Positions 17,429 to 25,896 are shown, numbered from the stretch's first letter. The stretch: 64,000 nt of DNA from Clostridium fungisolvens (GCF_014193895.1 NZ_BLZR01000001.1:1736001-1800000); one strand, 5' to 3'. Translations and numbers: made by a program. Notes: generated by a model not told the origin, from the sequence alone.

Positions 17429-17812
17429 TTAGAGTATGATGTTACGCTCTTGAAAGACTTTTTTAGCTGTAAAGATAGCGTTAAGTACTTTTGGAAATCC
17501 AGTATAAGGTATGCATTGTAGAAAAGTTTCTACGATTTTGACTGGCTCTATTCCTGTATTTAAGGCTCCATTTATATGGACTTCAAGCTGTGGTTCACAA
17601 CCACCAGCTGTAAGTAAACTAACGATAGTAATCATTTCTCGCTCCTGTAGTGATAAAACAGGTCTAGAATAAATATCACCAAAAGCAAACTCAATTATAT
17701 ATTTTCCGAGATCTGGTGATATATCTTGTAGAGATTGAATCACTGCATCGCCACCTTTTCCATCCACAGCTTTTAAATTTTCCATTCCTTTTATAAATCT
17801 TGTATTATCCAT
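17429..17812 (-). CDS. Carboxymuconolactone decarboxylase family protein
   Basis: A 127-residue AhpD/CMD-fold protein. The central region LSLQEREMITIVSLL, then EVHINGALNTG and FLQCIPYTGFPKVLNA, matches the CMD family. It lacks the CxxC redox pair of AhpD, so a peroxidase role is unlikely and the PcaC-like branch fits better. Expression is probably under the MerR-type promoter at 17844-17874, directly upstream. CMD proteins next to AdhR-like MerR genes are commonly linked to aldehyde or electrophile stress. Confidence 0.87.
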   Translation of the reverse strand: MDNTRFIKGMENLKAVDGKGGDAVIQSLQDISPDLGKYIIEFAFGDIYSRPVLSLQEREMITIVSLLTAGGCEPQLEVHINGALNTGIEPVKIVETFLQCIPYTGFPKVLNAIFTAKKVFQERNIIL

Positions 17813-17843
17813 AATAAAACCTCCCTATGTAGTTGATATTTGA

Positions 17844-17874
17844 AGAATATCACTTCAAGTATGGTTGAAGTCAA
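17844..17874 (-). promoter_or_regulatory. MerR-type promoter with 19-bp spacer and operator
   Basis: On the minus strand: -35 TTGACT (17869-17874), a 19-bp spacer, and -10 TATTCT (17844-17849). The inverted repeat ACTTCAA/TTGAAGT sits between the hexamers. A long 19-bp spacer carrying a palindrome is the hallmark of promoters activated by MerR-family DNA distortion, and the half-site agrees with the CTTGAAGT type known for NmlR/AdhR regulators. Confidence 0.8.
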
Positions 17875-17995
17875 TGAACAAATTATGAATTATAGATATA
17901 GAAATTCTAATGAAATATAAATTGATGATATAATTACAGATAATGGTTAAATCCATTTCATATGTATGAAAGAAGCTAGCTATGTGAGGTGTGAA

Positions 17996-18343
17996 ATGAC
18001 AATTGGTGAATTTTCTGAGTTAACCGGTATAAGCTGTTCGGCATTAAGATATTATGAAGATAAAGGTTTGATCAATGTTGAAAGAGATGCTGGAAATAGA
18101 AGAATTTATTGTGATAAAGATGTTGAATGGGTGAAGTTTTTACAACGCCTTAAGGATACGGGTATGCCCCTAAAAGAAATGAAGCATTACTCAGATTTGA
18201 GATACCAAGGGGATTCCACAATTTCAGAAAGACTTGAGATATTAGAAAAACATGAGATTTATGTGGAGAAGCAAAGAAGACTCTGGGAAGAGTACTCTGA
18301 AAATCTAAAGTCTAAAATTCTATGGTATAAAAAGCAGCTTTGA
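17996..18343 (+). CDS. MerR-family regulator, AdhR/NmlR-like
   Basis: A 115-residue DNA-binding activator. The MerR helix-turn-helix is at residues 1-40 (MTIGEFSELTGISCSALRYY, then EDKGLI), with typical wing residues NRRIY, followed by a coiled coil (ISERLEILEKHEIYVEKQRR). There are no Cys pairs for metal binding, so it is not a metal sensor. ATG at 17996 follows GAGGTG; an in-frame ATG at 17966 has no ribosome site. It is divergent from the CMD gene and probably controls it through the 19-bp-spaced promoter. Confidence 0.9.
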   Translation: MTIGEFSELTGISCSALRYYEDKGLINVERDAGNRRIYCDKDVEWVKFLQRLKDTGMPLKEMKHYSDLRYQGDSTISERLEILEKHEIYVEKQRRLWEEYSENLKSKILWYKKQL

Positions 18344-18369
18344 TTTTATTGATTGCAAAGGAGATTGAG

Positions 18370-18900
18370 ATGGAAAACATATTGACAGTTAGGTTAATTA
18401 TTAGAAAGTTTGAACACAATGATTGGAAGGATTTATATGAATACTTGTCAGATAAAGAAGTAGTTAAATTTGAACCGTATGATATTCATTCAGAAAATCA
18501 GGCTAAAGAAGAAGCGATTAGAAGATCAACAGATGAGGCTTTCTATGCAGTTTGCTTAAAGGAAAATGGAAAGTTAATAGGAAACTTGTATTTAGCTAAA
18601 GGAGATTTTGATACCTGGGAATTAGGCTATGTGTTCAATAGTAAGTATCAAGGTAAAGGTTATGCCACAGAAGGTGCAAAGGCGCTACTTGACTATGCCT
18701 TTAAAGAGTTAGGAGCAAGACGTATTATAGCCATGTGTAATCCAAAGAATGATCATTCATGGAAATTGCTTGAACGCTTAACTATGAGACGTGAGGGTTT
18801 GCTTTTACAAAATATCTATTTTAAAACTGATAGGAACGGGGAGCCTATATGGCTTGATACTTACGAATATGCCATATTGAAAGAAGAATGGTGTAAGTAG
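18370..18900 (+). CDS. GNAT acetyltransferase, RimJ/RimL type
   Basis: A 176-residue acetyltransferase of the ribosomal-protein-serine-acetyltransferase-like group. The N-terminal strand LTVRLIIRKFEHNDWKDLYE, motif A NSKYQGKGYATEGAKALLDYA near residues 92-112, and the helical motif CNPKNDHSWKLLERLTMRREG are typical. ATG at 18370 follows AAAGGAGA. It starts 26 bp after the MerR gene and may share its transcript; it ends at the terminator at 18917. Confidence 0.87.
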   Translation: MENILTVRLIIRKFEHNDWKDLYEYLSDKEVVKFEPYDIHSENQAKEEAIRRSTDEAFYAVCLKENGKLIGNLYLAKGDFDTWELGYVFNSKYQGKGYATEGAKALLDYAFKELGARRIIAMCNPKNDHSWKLLERLTMRREGLLLQNIYFKTDRNGEPIWLDTYEYAILKEEWCK

Positions 18901-18916
18901 TATCTAAGTAAAAGTG

Positions 18917-18960
18917 AGCTGTATAAATACTATTTAATGTAGTGTTTGTACAGCTTTTTT
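18917..18960 (+). terminator. Terminator after GNAT gene
   Basis: Arms AGCTGTATAAATACT (18917-18931) and AGTGTTTGTACAGCT (18941-18955), then TTTTTT. Confidence 0.85.
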
Positions 18961-19013
18961 CATTTCTACACAATTACCGTGTAAATCTATAGATATACAG
19001 TTTTACTATATAT

Positions 19014-19043
19014 TTGAATATTTGTGGGGAAGTAGTATATAAT
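19014..19043 (+). promoter_or_regulatory. Putative sigma-A promoter for BAAT-type gene
   Basis: -35 TTGAAT (19014-19019), 18-bp spacer, -10 TATAAT (19038-19043), conserved with the copy at 7361-7390. Confidence 0.6.
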
Positions 19044-19172
19044 TAAATGAATGTATGATTGGAAATTACGACTAAATATACTTACTTAAATAATTTGCAG
19101 ATAAATAGTGATTTGTGGGTTTGATTAGATTTTAGGGTGTTAATACTAGGGGAACAGGAAGAAGGTGAATGG

Positions 19173-20012
19173 ATGCAGGATATTTTTAGAAAAGATTTTC
19201 AAGGAGTTTTCTATCCTTCAAAAACAAAAGAAAAGGCTATGATCGTTGTAAGCGGAAGCGATGGCGGGATTAAATGGGCAAATGAAATTGCCTCGGTGTA
19301 TTCTGCTCATGGTATTTCATCACTTGCTGTTGCATATTGGAAAACAAAATACACGTCTAAAACTCTTGCAATAATTCCCATAGAAATTATTCAATCCGCT
19401 GTGCTTTGGCTCAAGAACAATGGTTATTCAAAGGTTGGTATGTATGGCATTTCAAAAGGTGCAGAGCTTGCTTTAACTTCGGCGAGCTTAATCCCCGAAA
19501 TTGAATTTGTTATTGCAGTTTCACCTTCTTGTTGTATTTTTGAAGGAATTGCAATGCCAGCTTATGCTAATGCTTCCAGTTGGACTTGGGGCAGTAAACC
19601 ATTGCCATATGTTTCTTTTCATAATATTTCAGTAAGCATAATAAAGAATATTTTAAGAAATCATGAATTTGGCTTTGTAGAACAATACCTTGATGTTCTT
19701 GAAACAAATAAAAATGAAGAAAACACAATCAAAGTTGAAAATATAAACGGTCCTATACTCTTGTTATCGGCAAAAGAAGATGCCCAATGGCCTTCTGCTG
19801 AAATGGGAAAAATGATTTGTGATAGGCTCAACAACAAGAAATTTGCATTTTCATTTCACCATGAAATCTTTTATCCTGCCAGCCATATATTATGTCCCGT
19901 AAAAACTAAAATGGTGCTTGCGTATCGTATTGAAAGACAGTACAAAAAGGAATGTGAAGTGGCAAGAAAGCAAGCGTTGAAAATGTCGTTAGATTGGTTA
20001 GATAGATTATAA
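19173..20012 (+). CDS. BAAT/acyl-CoA thioester hydrolase C-terminal-type hydrolase
   Basis: A 279-residue alpha/beta hydrolase. Nucleophile elbow GISKGAELAL, preceded by VGMY, is the BAAT_C signature; the acid loop KEDAQWPSAEMG and the C-terminal His in PASHIL complete a likely triad. In eukaryotes this domain acts on acyl-CoA; bacterial stand-alone copies, often next to resistance genes, are of unknown substrate. ATG at 19173 follows GAAGGTG; the in-frame GTG at 19137 lacks support. It opens the run of accessory modification genes. Confidence 0.85.
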   Translation: MQDIFRKDFQGVFYPSKTKEKAMIVVSGSDGGIKWANEIASVYSAHGISSLAVAYWKTKYTSKTLAIIPIEIIQSAVLWLKNNGYSKVGMYGISKGAELALTSASLIPEIEFVIAVSPSCCIFEGIAMPAYANASSWTWGSKPLPYVSFHNISVSIIKNILRNHEFGFVEQYLDVLETNKNEENTIKVENINGPILLLSAKEDAQWPSAEMGKMICDRLNNKKFAFSFHHEIFYPASHILCPVKTKMVLAYRIERQYKKECEVARKQALKMSLDWLDRL

Positions 20013-20031
20013 GTATAAAAGAGAGCTTGTT

Positions 20032-20043
20032 AAATTCCAATTT
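20032..20043. repeat. Post-stop motif AAATTCCAATTT (copy 1)
   Basis: Lies 20 bp after a stop codon. Similar 12-mers follow other accessory genes at 24831, 25730, 26450, 27099, 27849 and 57379. Confidence 0.45.
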
Positions 20044-20275
20044 AAGTTGGAGTAATATATACAACGTAGCTTACGTAATAGGTAAAAGAATTATGTAAAA
20101 GCTCTGATATCAAAATCCCCTCAAACCATGATTCTATGAGTAAATTGTTATAAAGTTTTCTTTTTAACTTTTAAAAAATTTTTAAAGTTCTATTGATAAA
20201 TATTAAAAAAGTTATATTTATATAAATTTAAAAAGTTATATTGTATAGAAAAACTAAGAAACGAGGAACAACCAA

Positions 20276-21088
20276 ATGAATGAAAGAAACATAATTATGG
20301 AAACAAAGAAGCCCAATACTGTAAAAACTTTATACGAAGATTTTCTAAACCTTGGGGTAAATAGCTCTGATATAGTATTAGTCCATTCTTCTATGTCCAG
20401 CATGGGTTGGATTTGTGGTGGAGCTCAGTCTGTGATAACTGCCTTGAAGGAAGCGGTAGGCAGTGATGGAACCATAGTAATGCCAGCTCAAAGTGGGGAT
20501 TGGAGCGATCCTTCAGGCTGGGAAAATCCACCTGTACCAAAGGAGTGGATACAAATGATTTATGATAATATGCCAGCCTTTGATCCAGCGGTTACGCCGA
20601 CACGAGGAATGGGACGCATTGCAGAATTGTTTAGAACAGTACCAAACACAATACGCTCAAACCATCCTCAACGATCATTTAGTGCAAATGGCAAGGATGC
20701 AGCATATATTACTGAAGATCATCCGCTTACTCCTCAGTTTGGAATAAAATCGCCTCTAGGTAAAATGTATAACCTTAAAACAAAGGTTCTTTTATTAGGA
20801 GTGGGCTATGATTCTTGTACAAGCTTTCATCTTTCAGAAACTTTTATAAAAGAAATGCCAAAGGAAAGACTTGGTACTGCAATATTGGAAAATGGGCAGA
20901 GATGCTGGAAGTGGTTCGAGGATTATGCTTATGACATAGATGGCTTTGAACTAATAGGTAAGGAATTTGAGGGGAAATATAATGTACAAATAGGAAAGGT
21001 TGGCAATGCCGATTGCAGATTATTTGATATGAAGGAAGCAGTTGATTTTGCTAAGGAGCGGCTAAGTAAGTATAGATTTAATAAGTAG
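20276..21088 (+). CDS. AAC(3) family aminoglycoside N3'-acetyltransferase-like protein
   Basis: A 270-residue acetyl-CoA-dependent enzyme of the antibiotic_NAT fold (AAC(3)/YokD). Motifs in order: IVLVHSSMSSMGW (about residues 38-50), GTIVMPAQSGDWSDPS, PTRGMGRIAELFR, RSNHPQRSF, LTPQFGIKSPLGK and LLLGVGYDSCTSFHLSE. All conserved blocks are present and the length is normal, so it is probably active; whether it acetylates clinical aminoglycosides or a native substrate is unknown. A weak GAGGAAC ribosome site precedes ATG 20276; ATG 20297 is an alternative start. Confidence 0.9.
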   Translation: MNERNIIMETKKPNTVKTLYEDFLNLGVNSSDIVLVHSSMSSMGWICGGAQSVITALKEAVGSDGTIVMPAQSGDWSDPSGWENPPVPKEWIQMIYDNMPAFDPAVTPTRGMGRIAELFRTVPNTIRSNHPQRSFSANGKDAAYITEDHPLTPQFGIKSPLGKMYNLKTKVLLLGVGYDSCTSFHLSETFIKEMPKERLGTAILENGQRCWKWFEDYAYDIDGFELIGKEFEGKYNVQIGKVGNADCRLFDMKEAVDFAKERLSKYRFNK

Positions 21089-21114
21089 TATATCAAAATT
21101 GGGGGAGGACTGTT

Positions 21115-21621
21115 TTGAGTAGATCAATCCGTTATGCAAGCATGAAAGATTCAGATATTCTAGGCAAAGTTCATTCGGAATCATCACAAGCAGCATTCAA
21201 AGGTATTATTCCAGATGATGTTTTAAATGAAGTTTTTTCTATTGAAAGAAGAACAAAACGCTTTGTAAGTGAATTAGAAGAGGGTTCGCCAAGGACAGCT
21301 ATCATATTTGAAGACAATGAACCAGCTGGAATACTTTCATTTGCAAAATGTAGATATGGTAGTAATGATAATTCGTGGATAGAGATTTGGAGGGTTTATT
21401 TAACTCCAAGATATTGGGGAAGTGGCGTGGCGAAAGAGTTGATAGAATGGGGCATCAACGAAATTCAAAAAGAGAATTTTGTGAATATAGAACTTTGGGT
21501 GTTAGAAGAAAATATACGAGCAAGACATTTCTATGAAAAAATGGGTTTTAAACATGATAATACCTTTCAAATAATTAATATGGGGAAAGAACTGAGAGAA
21601 CTACGTTATATAAAAATATAA
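21115..21621 (+). CDS. GNAT family N-acetyltransferase
   Basis: A 168-residue protein. Motif A VYLTPRYWGSGVAKELIEWG lies at about residues 94-113, followed by IELWVLEENIRARHFYEKMG, the classic GNAT C-terminal helix. The start is TTG at 21115 with a strong GGGGGAGG 6 bp upstream. It follows AAC(3) by 26 bp, so the two acetyltransferases are probably cotranscribed. Close in pattern to PhnO/YvbK-like broad-specificity enzymes; substrate unknown. Confidence 0.87.
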   Translation: MSRSIRYASMKDSDILGKVHSESSQAAFKGIIPDDVLNEVFSIERRTKRFVSELEEGSPRTAIIFEDNEPAGILSFAKCRYGSNDNSWIEIWRVYLTPRYWGSGVAKELIEWGINEIQKENFVNIELWVLEENIRARHFYEKMGFKHDNTFQIINMGKELRELRYIKI

Positions 21622-21668
21622 TTTTGTTAAAATCAATTTTTGAGGATAATTAGGAGATTAAGAGTTAT

Positions 21669-22205
21669 ATGAGAATAGAAGCGAATGGAATAGTAATTAG
21701 AGCCTTTGAAAGAAAAGATGCTGAAAATCTTTATAGGATAGTTAGACAAAATGATATATTAAGGTTTATGCCTGATTGGTCTGAGGGCAAAGATTCACCA
21801 CAATCATATTTTAATTATATAGATTGGCATCAAGCTAAAAAAGACTCAATAGATATTTATGAAAATAAAAGATATGTGATAGCCTTAAATGATACAGATG
21901 AGATGATTGGCATGGTAGGAATGGGACTTGAAGATACATTAAATGAAGTTGAAATAGCATACTTTATGTCAGAAGAATATCAAAGAAAAGGTTATACAGT
22001 AGAAGCCGTAAATAAATTAGTGGAGTGGTGCTTTAAGGTATCAAAGATAAAATATCTTATTTTAACTATTGATTGTGCAAATGTAGCATCCTGTAAGCTT
22101 GCTGAAAAGTGTGGTTTTGAATTGTTTGAAAGAAGAACACCTATAGGTCATAAGCAACCTAACATGGAAAGTGATAGTTATTTTTACTATCGTAAGTATA
22201 GATAA
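21669..22205 (+). CDS. GNAT acetyltransferase, RimJ/RimL type
   Basis: A 178-residue protein with N-terminal ANGIVIRAFERKDAENLYRI, motif A MSEEYQRKGYTVEAVNKLVE near residues 98-117 and NVASCKLAEKCGFELFERR near the C-terminus. Ribosome site TTAGGAGA is somewhat distant (about 12 bp). It continues the same-strand series with a 47-bp gap. Length and order of motifs are normal. Confidence 0.86.
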   Translation: MRIEANGIVIRAFERKDAENLYRIVRQNDILRFMPDWSEGKDSPQSYFNYIDWHQAKKDSIDIYENKRYVIALNDTDEMIGMVGMGLEDTLNEVEIAYFMSEEYQRKGYTVEAVNKLVEWCFKVSKIKYLILTIDCANVASCKLAEKCGFELFERRTPIGHKQPNMESDSYFYYRKYR

Positions 22206-22247
22206 ATTCCAACAATTAATGATTATTATAGGAAAGTAGGAGAGTTT

Positions 22248-22691
22248 ATGAGAGCACCATTTCAAGTTTTAGTATTTCCTTATCATATTAATGATAGAGA
22301 TATAGAATATGCCATATTTCATCGTAGTGACTATGATTGTTGGCAGGCTATTTCTGGTGGAGGAGAAGATGGAGAAACCATAATCGAAGCTGCTAAAAGA
22401 GAAGCATGGGAAGAAGCAGGAATTCCTATGGATTCGCTTTATATTAAGTTAGATACAGTTAATTCAATACCTGCTGACGAGTTTGCAGCCAGTAAGTATT
22501 GGGGAGAAAATGTATATGTTATACCAGAAAATTGTTATGGAGTTGAAATTACAGATAAACAATTTAAAATTTCACATGAACATACAGAATATAAGTGGAT
22601 GAGTTATTCTGATGCTATTTCATGTTTAAAATATGATGGAAATAAAATAGCACTGGGGGAACTTAACAAAAGGCTAAATAAGAAATTTTGA
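22248..22691 (+). CDS. Nudix hydrolase (147 aa)
   Basis: Nudix box GGEDGETIIEAAKREAWEEA, followed by GI, at about residues 37-58, with metal ligands in REAWEEAG. The N-terminal RAPFQVLVFPYH and the middle region WGENVYVIPE resemble the dATP pyrophosphohydrolase-like (NudB-type) group, where an N-terminal strand ends in FP and a C-terminal EHTEYKWMSY strand follows. GGAGAG precedes ATG. It overlaps the next reading frame region by sharing its stop with that gene's leader. A nucleotide-cleaning role is inferred. Confidence 0.88.
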   Translation: MRAPFQVLVFPYHINDRDIEYAIFHRSDYDCWQAISGGGEDGETIIEAAKREAWEEAGIPMDSLYIKLDTVNSIPADEFAASKYWGENVYVIPENCYGVEITDKQFKISHEHTEYKWMSYSDAISCLKYDGNKIALGELNKRLNKKF

Positions 22692-22708
22692 GAGGGTGTG
22701 AGTTGAAT

Positions 22709-23236
22709 ATGGACAAGGTTTATTTAGTATCTCCTTCAATAGAACATAAAGAAGCATATATTGAGATGATGGTAGAATGGGAAGAAGCAAAAGGGCATAT
22801 ATATCCAGGTGTAATTAGAAGAAAAGGGACGGATTATAGCAGCTGGTTAGAGACTTTAGAATTATATAGAAAAAGAGAAACGTGTCCACCTCACCTTTCA
22901 CCTTCTGATACTTTCTTTTTGGTAAATGAGAATAATAACTTACTTGGTGCAATTAGTATAAGACATTACTTAAGTGAGCAACTTCTCAAATTGGGTGGAC
23001 ATATAGGTTATGGTATAAGACCTACCCAAAGAAGAAAAGGTTACGCAACCGCAATGCTAAAATTGGCTCTTGAAGAGTGTAGAGATATGGGAATAGAGCA
23101 AGTTTTAATAACCTGTGATAAAGATAACATAGGTTCATCAAAAACTATAATTGCAAATAAGGGTGTCCTTGAAAATGAGATAGTTGAGGACAATGGAAAT
23201 ATAGTTCAAAGGTATTGGATATCGATAAAAAAATAG
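22709..23236 (+). CDS. GNAT acetyltransferase (YhaP/GCN5-like, 175 aa)
   Basis: Motif A YGIRPTQRRKGYATAMLKLA lies near residues 101-120, followed by the helix EECRDMGIEQVLITCDKDN and GSSKTIIANKG. The N-terminal portion (EHKEAYIEMMVEWEE) matches a GNAT subgroup common in Firmicutes. ATG at 22709 is the likely start, with GAGAGGGTG at 22690-22698; TTG at 22703 is possible. It starts only 17 bp after the Nudix stop, indicating one transcript. Confidence 0.86.
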   Translation: MDKVYLVSPSIEHKEAYIEMMVEWEEAKGHIYPGVIRRKGTDYSSWLETLELYRKRETCPPHLSPSDTFFLVNENNNLLGAISIRHYLSEQLLKLGGHIGYGIRPTQRRKGYATAMLKLALEECRDMGIEQVLITCDKDNIGSSKTIIANKGVLENEIVEDNGNIVQRYWISIKK

Positions 23237-23340
23237 TTAATTAAATAAATATATTATGGTTAATAATGGAAATATAAAGATTATTTATATAATCTGAAGA
23301 CAAATAAGAATTTATTAAAAAACTAAATGGAGGTTTGATT

Positions 23341-24246
23341 ATGTACTATGAACAAGCTAGGAACTTTATTTATAGGAATGCTAGGCCACTTGATATAGCA
23401 AGGTGGAAATATCTGTTTGAAAACGGCAGTAAGGAAGATGTTCTAATATCATTAACTGCGTACCAAAATGAGGATGGTGGTTTTGGAAATGCACTTGAGC
23501 CAGATTGTTGGAATCCTAATTCATCTCCAGTTCAAACCTGGGTTGCCACGAAGATAATTAAAGAGATAAATTTGGAGGATAAAAATCACCCTATTATACA
23601 AGGAATATTGAAGTACTTGTCCTCGGGAAAGGACTTTGATGGACATACATGGTCAAATACATTGGCTACTAACAATGATTATCCACATGCACCTTGGTGG
23701 AACTTTGAAACTTCTCAGGAAATATCATATAATCCTACAGCATGCTTTATTGGTTTTATATTAAAATTTGCAGATAAAAATAGTAAACTCTTTGAACTTG
23801 CTTGTAGTCTTGTTAAAGAAGCCTACAATTATTTTAAAATACATTTTCCTATGGATTCTATGCACACTGTTTCTTGCTTTATTGAATTGTATGAATATAT
23901 AAAGAAAAGCTCAATGAATGATCTTTTGGATATAGAGGAATTTAATACATTACTACACCAACAGATTAAGCATGTTATAACATACGACACATCAAAGTGG
24001 GCAGTTGATTACGTATGTAAACCATCCTTATTCATAGGCACTAAAACAAGTGATTTCTATATGAATAATAAAGAAATAAGTGATTATGAATGTGAGTTTA
24101 TCTTAAATACTCAAGAACCAGATGGTACATGGGCTATCACATGGTCATGGATAGATTATCCTGAACAATGGAACATTAGCAAAAACTGGTGGAAATCAGA
24201 TTTGATTATAAGAAATGTTAGATATATTAAAGAAATTCGTGGCTAA
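23341..24246 (+). CDS. Alpha/alpha-toroid (prenyltransferase/squalene-cyclase-repeat) protein
   Basis: A 301-residue soluble protein. SLTAYQNEDGGFGNALEPD (about residues 38-56) and LNTQEPDGTWAITW near residue 262 are QW-type repeats (Q-x-x-DG-x-[FW]) that define terpenoid-cyclase/prenyltransferase toroids. The cyclase DxDD acid motif is not seen, so a class II cyclase is unlikely; related proteins in Firmicutes are simply annotated as prenyltransferase-like. Tryptophan is unusually abundant. ATG at 23341 follows GGAGG. It sits among acetyltransferases, with no terpenoid genes, so its substrate is unknown. Confidence 0.65.
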   Translation: MYYEQARNFIYRNARPLDIARWKYLFENGSKEDVLISLTAYQNEDGGFGNALEPDCWNPNSSPVQTWVATKIIKEINLEDKNHPIIQGILKYLSSGKDFDGHTWSNTLATNNDYPHAPWWNFETSQEISYNPTACFIGFILKFADKNSKLFELACSLVKEAYNYFKIHFPMDSMHTVSCFIELYEYIKKSSMNDLLDIEEFNTLLHQQIKHVITYDTSKWAVDYVCKPSLFIGTKTSDFYMNNKEISDYECEFILNTQEPDGTWAITWSWIDYPEQWNISKNWWKSDLIIRNVRYIKEIRG

Positions 24247-24302
24247 ATTCTAGTTTTTAAATCAGAATAGGTAAAACGTGAGAATTTATGGAGGGGAATA
24301 GC

Positions 24303-24818
24303 ATGGTATTAGAAACTCAAAGATTAATTTTAAGAGAAATGACACAAGCTGATTTTTCGATGCTTTGTAAAATCATGCAGGATAATGATGTAATGTATGC
24401 TTATGAAGGTGCATTTAGTAATGATGAGGTTCAAGTATGGCTTGACCGACAAATTGAACGTTATAAAGAATATGGTTTTGGTCTATGGGCGGTTGTTCTG
24501 AAAGAAACTGGCATAATGATAGGACAATGTGGGTTAACAATGCAAGATTACAACAGCAACAAAGTAATGGAAGTGGGTTATCTTTTTCAAAAAGATTATT
24601 GGCATCACGGATATGCAAGTGAAGCCGCTATTGCCTGTAAAGAATATGCCTTTGATAAGCTAAGTGCTAAAGAAGTATATTCTATTATTAGAGATACAAA
24701 TATACCGTCACAAAACGTAGCAATACGAAATGGAATGACTTGTATAGATAAGTTTGTCAAGCATTACCGAGGTGTTGATATGCCTCATTTTCTATTCTCT
24801 GTTAAGAAAATATTATGA
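24303..24818 (+). CDS. GNAT acetyltransferase, RimJ/RimL type
   Basis: A 171-residue protein with ETQRLILREMTQADFSML at the N-terminus, FQKDYWHHGYASEAAIACKEYA near residues 95-116 (motif A) and NIPSQNVAIRNGM near 138-150, all typical of the RimL branch. ATG at 24303 follows GGAGGGG; an ATG at 24288 lies within that leader and is rejected. It is followed 12 bp after the stop by the AAATTCTAATTT motif. Confidence 0.87.
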   Translation: MVLETQRLILREMTQADFSMLCKIMQDNDVMYAYEGAFSNDEVQVWLDRQIERYKEYGFGLWAVVLKETGIMIGQCGLTMQDYNSNKVMEVGYLFQKDYWHHGYASEAAIACKEYAFDKLSAKEVYSIIRDTNIPSQNVAIRNGMTCIDKFVKHYRGVDMPHFLFSVKKIL

Positions 24819-24830
24819 TATAAGCTCGGC

Positions 24831-24842
24831 AAATTCTAATTT
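24831..24842. repeat. Post-stop motif AAATTCTAATTT (copy 2)
   Basis: Twelve bases after the GNAT stop codon, followed by TAAGTTTATCAATAAATAG; a similar downstream string (TTTATCAATAAG) occurs at 30033. Confidence 0.45.
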
Positions 24843-24919
24843 TAAGTTTATCAATAAATAGAAATTTATTGGACAGTTTAGATCTAAAAATAATTAATAG
24901 CATAGGAGGTGTACCTTTT

Positions 24920-25690
24920 ATGGACAGGGATGAAATACTAAAAACCAATAAAACATATTGGGACTCAAATGCAGATTTATGGTTTGGCACTACAGCGCTT
25001 CCAGAATACGGAGTTAAATTTGTGACAGAAGATGATTTGCATTTGTTTGGAGATGTTTCGGGTAAAAAGCTATTGGAAATATGTTGTGGCAGTGGCCACT
25101 CTTTAAAATATCACGCTGACAAAAATGCCTCTGAATTGTGGGGAGTAGATATTTCTCACAAGCAAATAGAAAATGCTGATGGTTATTTAAAAGAACATGG
25201 ATATACAGCAAAATTTATTTGTTCTTCTATGGAAGCAGATATGGACATACCAACCAATTATTTTGACTTCGTTTATTCAATATACGGAATCGGTTGGACA
25301 ACAGATCTGCAAGGCGTATTCAATAAGATAGCATCTTATCTGAAAAAAGATGGCATATTTATATTCAGTTGGCATCATACCTTGAATTACTGCGTGGCTT
25401 GGTCATGCAGCCAACGCAAAGATGTTATAGAAAATGACACCTTGGTTTTTAACAAAAGCTATTTTGATGAATCATATTTCAGCATGCCAGTTGATGGAAG
25501 AAAAATAATATTATGCAACCGAAAAATATCAACATATATCAATGCTTTAGCAAAAGCAGGGTTTGTTGTTGAACAGATGGTTGAGCAATCTGATAAAGAA
25601 ACGATGGAAGCGGTTGGAGAAGTTAGCGACAAAACAAAAAAAGCAAAGATGCTGCCGATTTCTTTTTGCATTAAGGCGCGAAAATTGTAA
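24920..25690 (+). CDS. Class I SAM-dependent methyltransferase
   Basis: A 256-residue Rossmann-fold methyltransferase. Motif I LLEICCGSGHSLKYHA at about residues 52-67, acidic loop WGVDIS near 76-81, motif IV FDFVYSIYGIGWTTD near 118-132. The C-terminal part is consistent with small-molecule methyltransferases (UbiE-like). ATG at 24920 follows AGGAGGTG. Substrate unknown; the context suggests a role in modifying toxic compounds. Confidence 0.88.
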   Translation: MDRDEILKTNKTYWDSNADLWFGTTALPEYGVKFVTEDDLHLFGDVSGKKLLEICCGSGHSLKYHADKNASELWGVDISHKQIENADGYLKEHGYTAKFICSSMEADMDIPTNYFDFVYSIYGIGWTTDLQGVFNKIASYLKKDGIFIFSWHHTLNYCVAWSCSQRKDVIENDTLVFNKSYFDESYFSMPVDGRKIILCNRKISTYINALAKAGFVVEQMVEQSDKETMEAVGEVSDKTKKAKMLPISFCIKARKL

Positions 25691-25729
25691 TGTGAGTTCC
25701 GTACAGTACGATCAAAAGGGAAAGATTTC

Positions 25730-25741
25730 AAACTCCAATTT
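25730..25741. repeat. Post-stop motif AAACTCCAATTT (copy 3)
   Basis: One mismatch from the AAATTCYAATTT consensus, 39 bp after the methyltransferase stop, within about 200 bp of otherwise featureless sequence. Confidence 0.35.
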
Positions 25742-25896
25742 AAGGAATTTGAGTGTTTGCCTACACTTTGGGATGAATGGAATCCCTGTCAGATCTATGT
25801 GATGTCTCTTTAATAAATAGTAATTTTGTCAGTGGTTTTATTGGTTCAGTTTACAAATGTGAACTGAAGATTATTATGTAATTGGTGGTGGAAGAC

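Larger units (their letters stand above)
18910..19072. repeat. Duplicated terminator-promoter segment, copy 2
   Basis: Homologous along its length to 7256-7430, including hairpin and promoter hexamers. It lies upstream of the BAAT-type hydrolase. Confidence 0.65.

Noticed and set aside
17429..17812. AhpD-type alkylhydroperoxidase
   Set aside because: No CxxC pair in the expected helix; assigned to the broader CMD family.
20562..20747. 61-codon open frame on the + strand inside the AAC(3)-like gene
   Set aside because: Lies wholly within a convincing gene in another frame and has no ribosome site.
25563..25802. 79-codon + strand frame overlapping the methyltransferase 3' end
   Set aside because: Mostly a shadow of the methyltransferase; the tail after 25690 has no homology-like motif or ribosome site.
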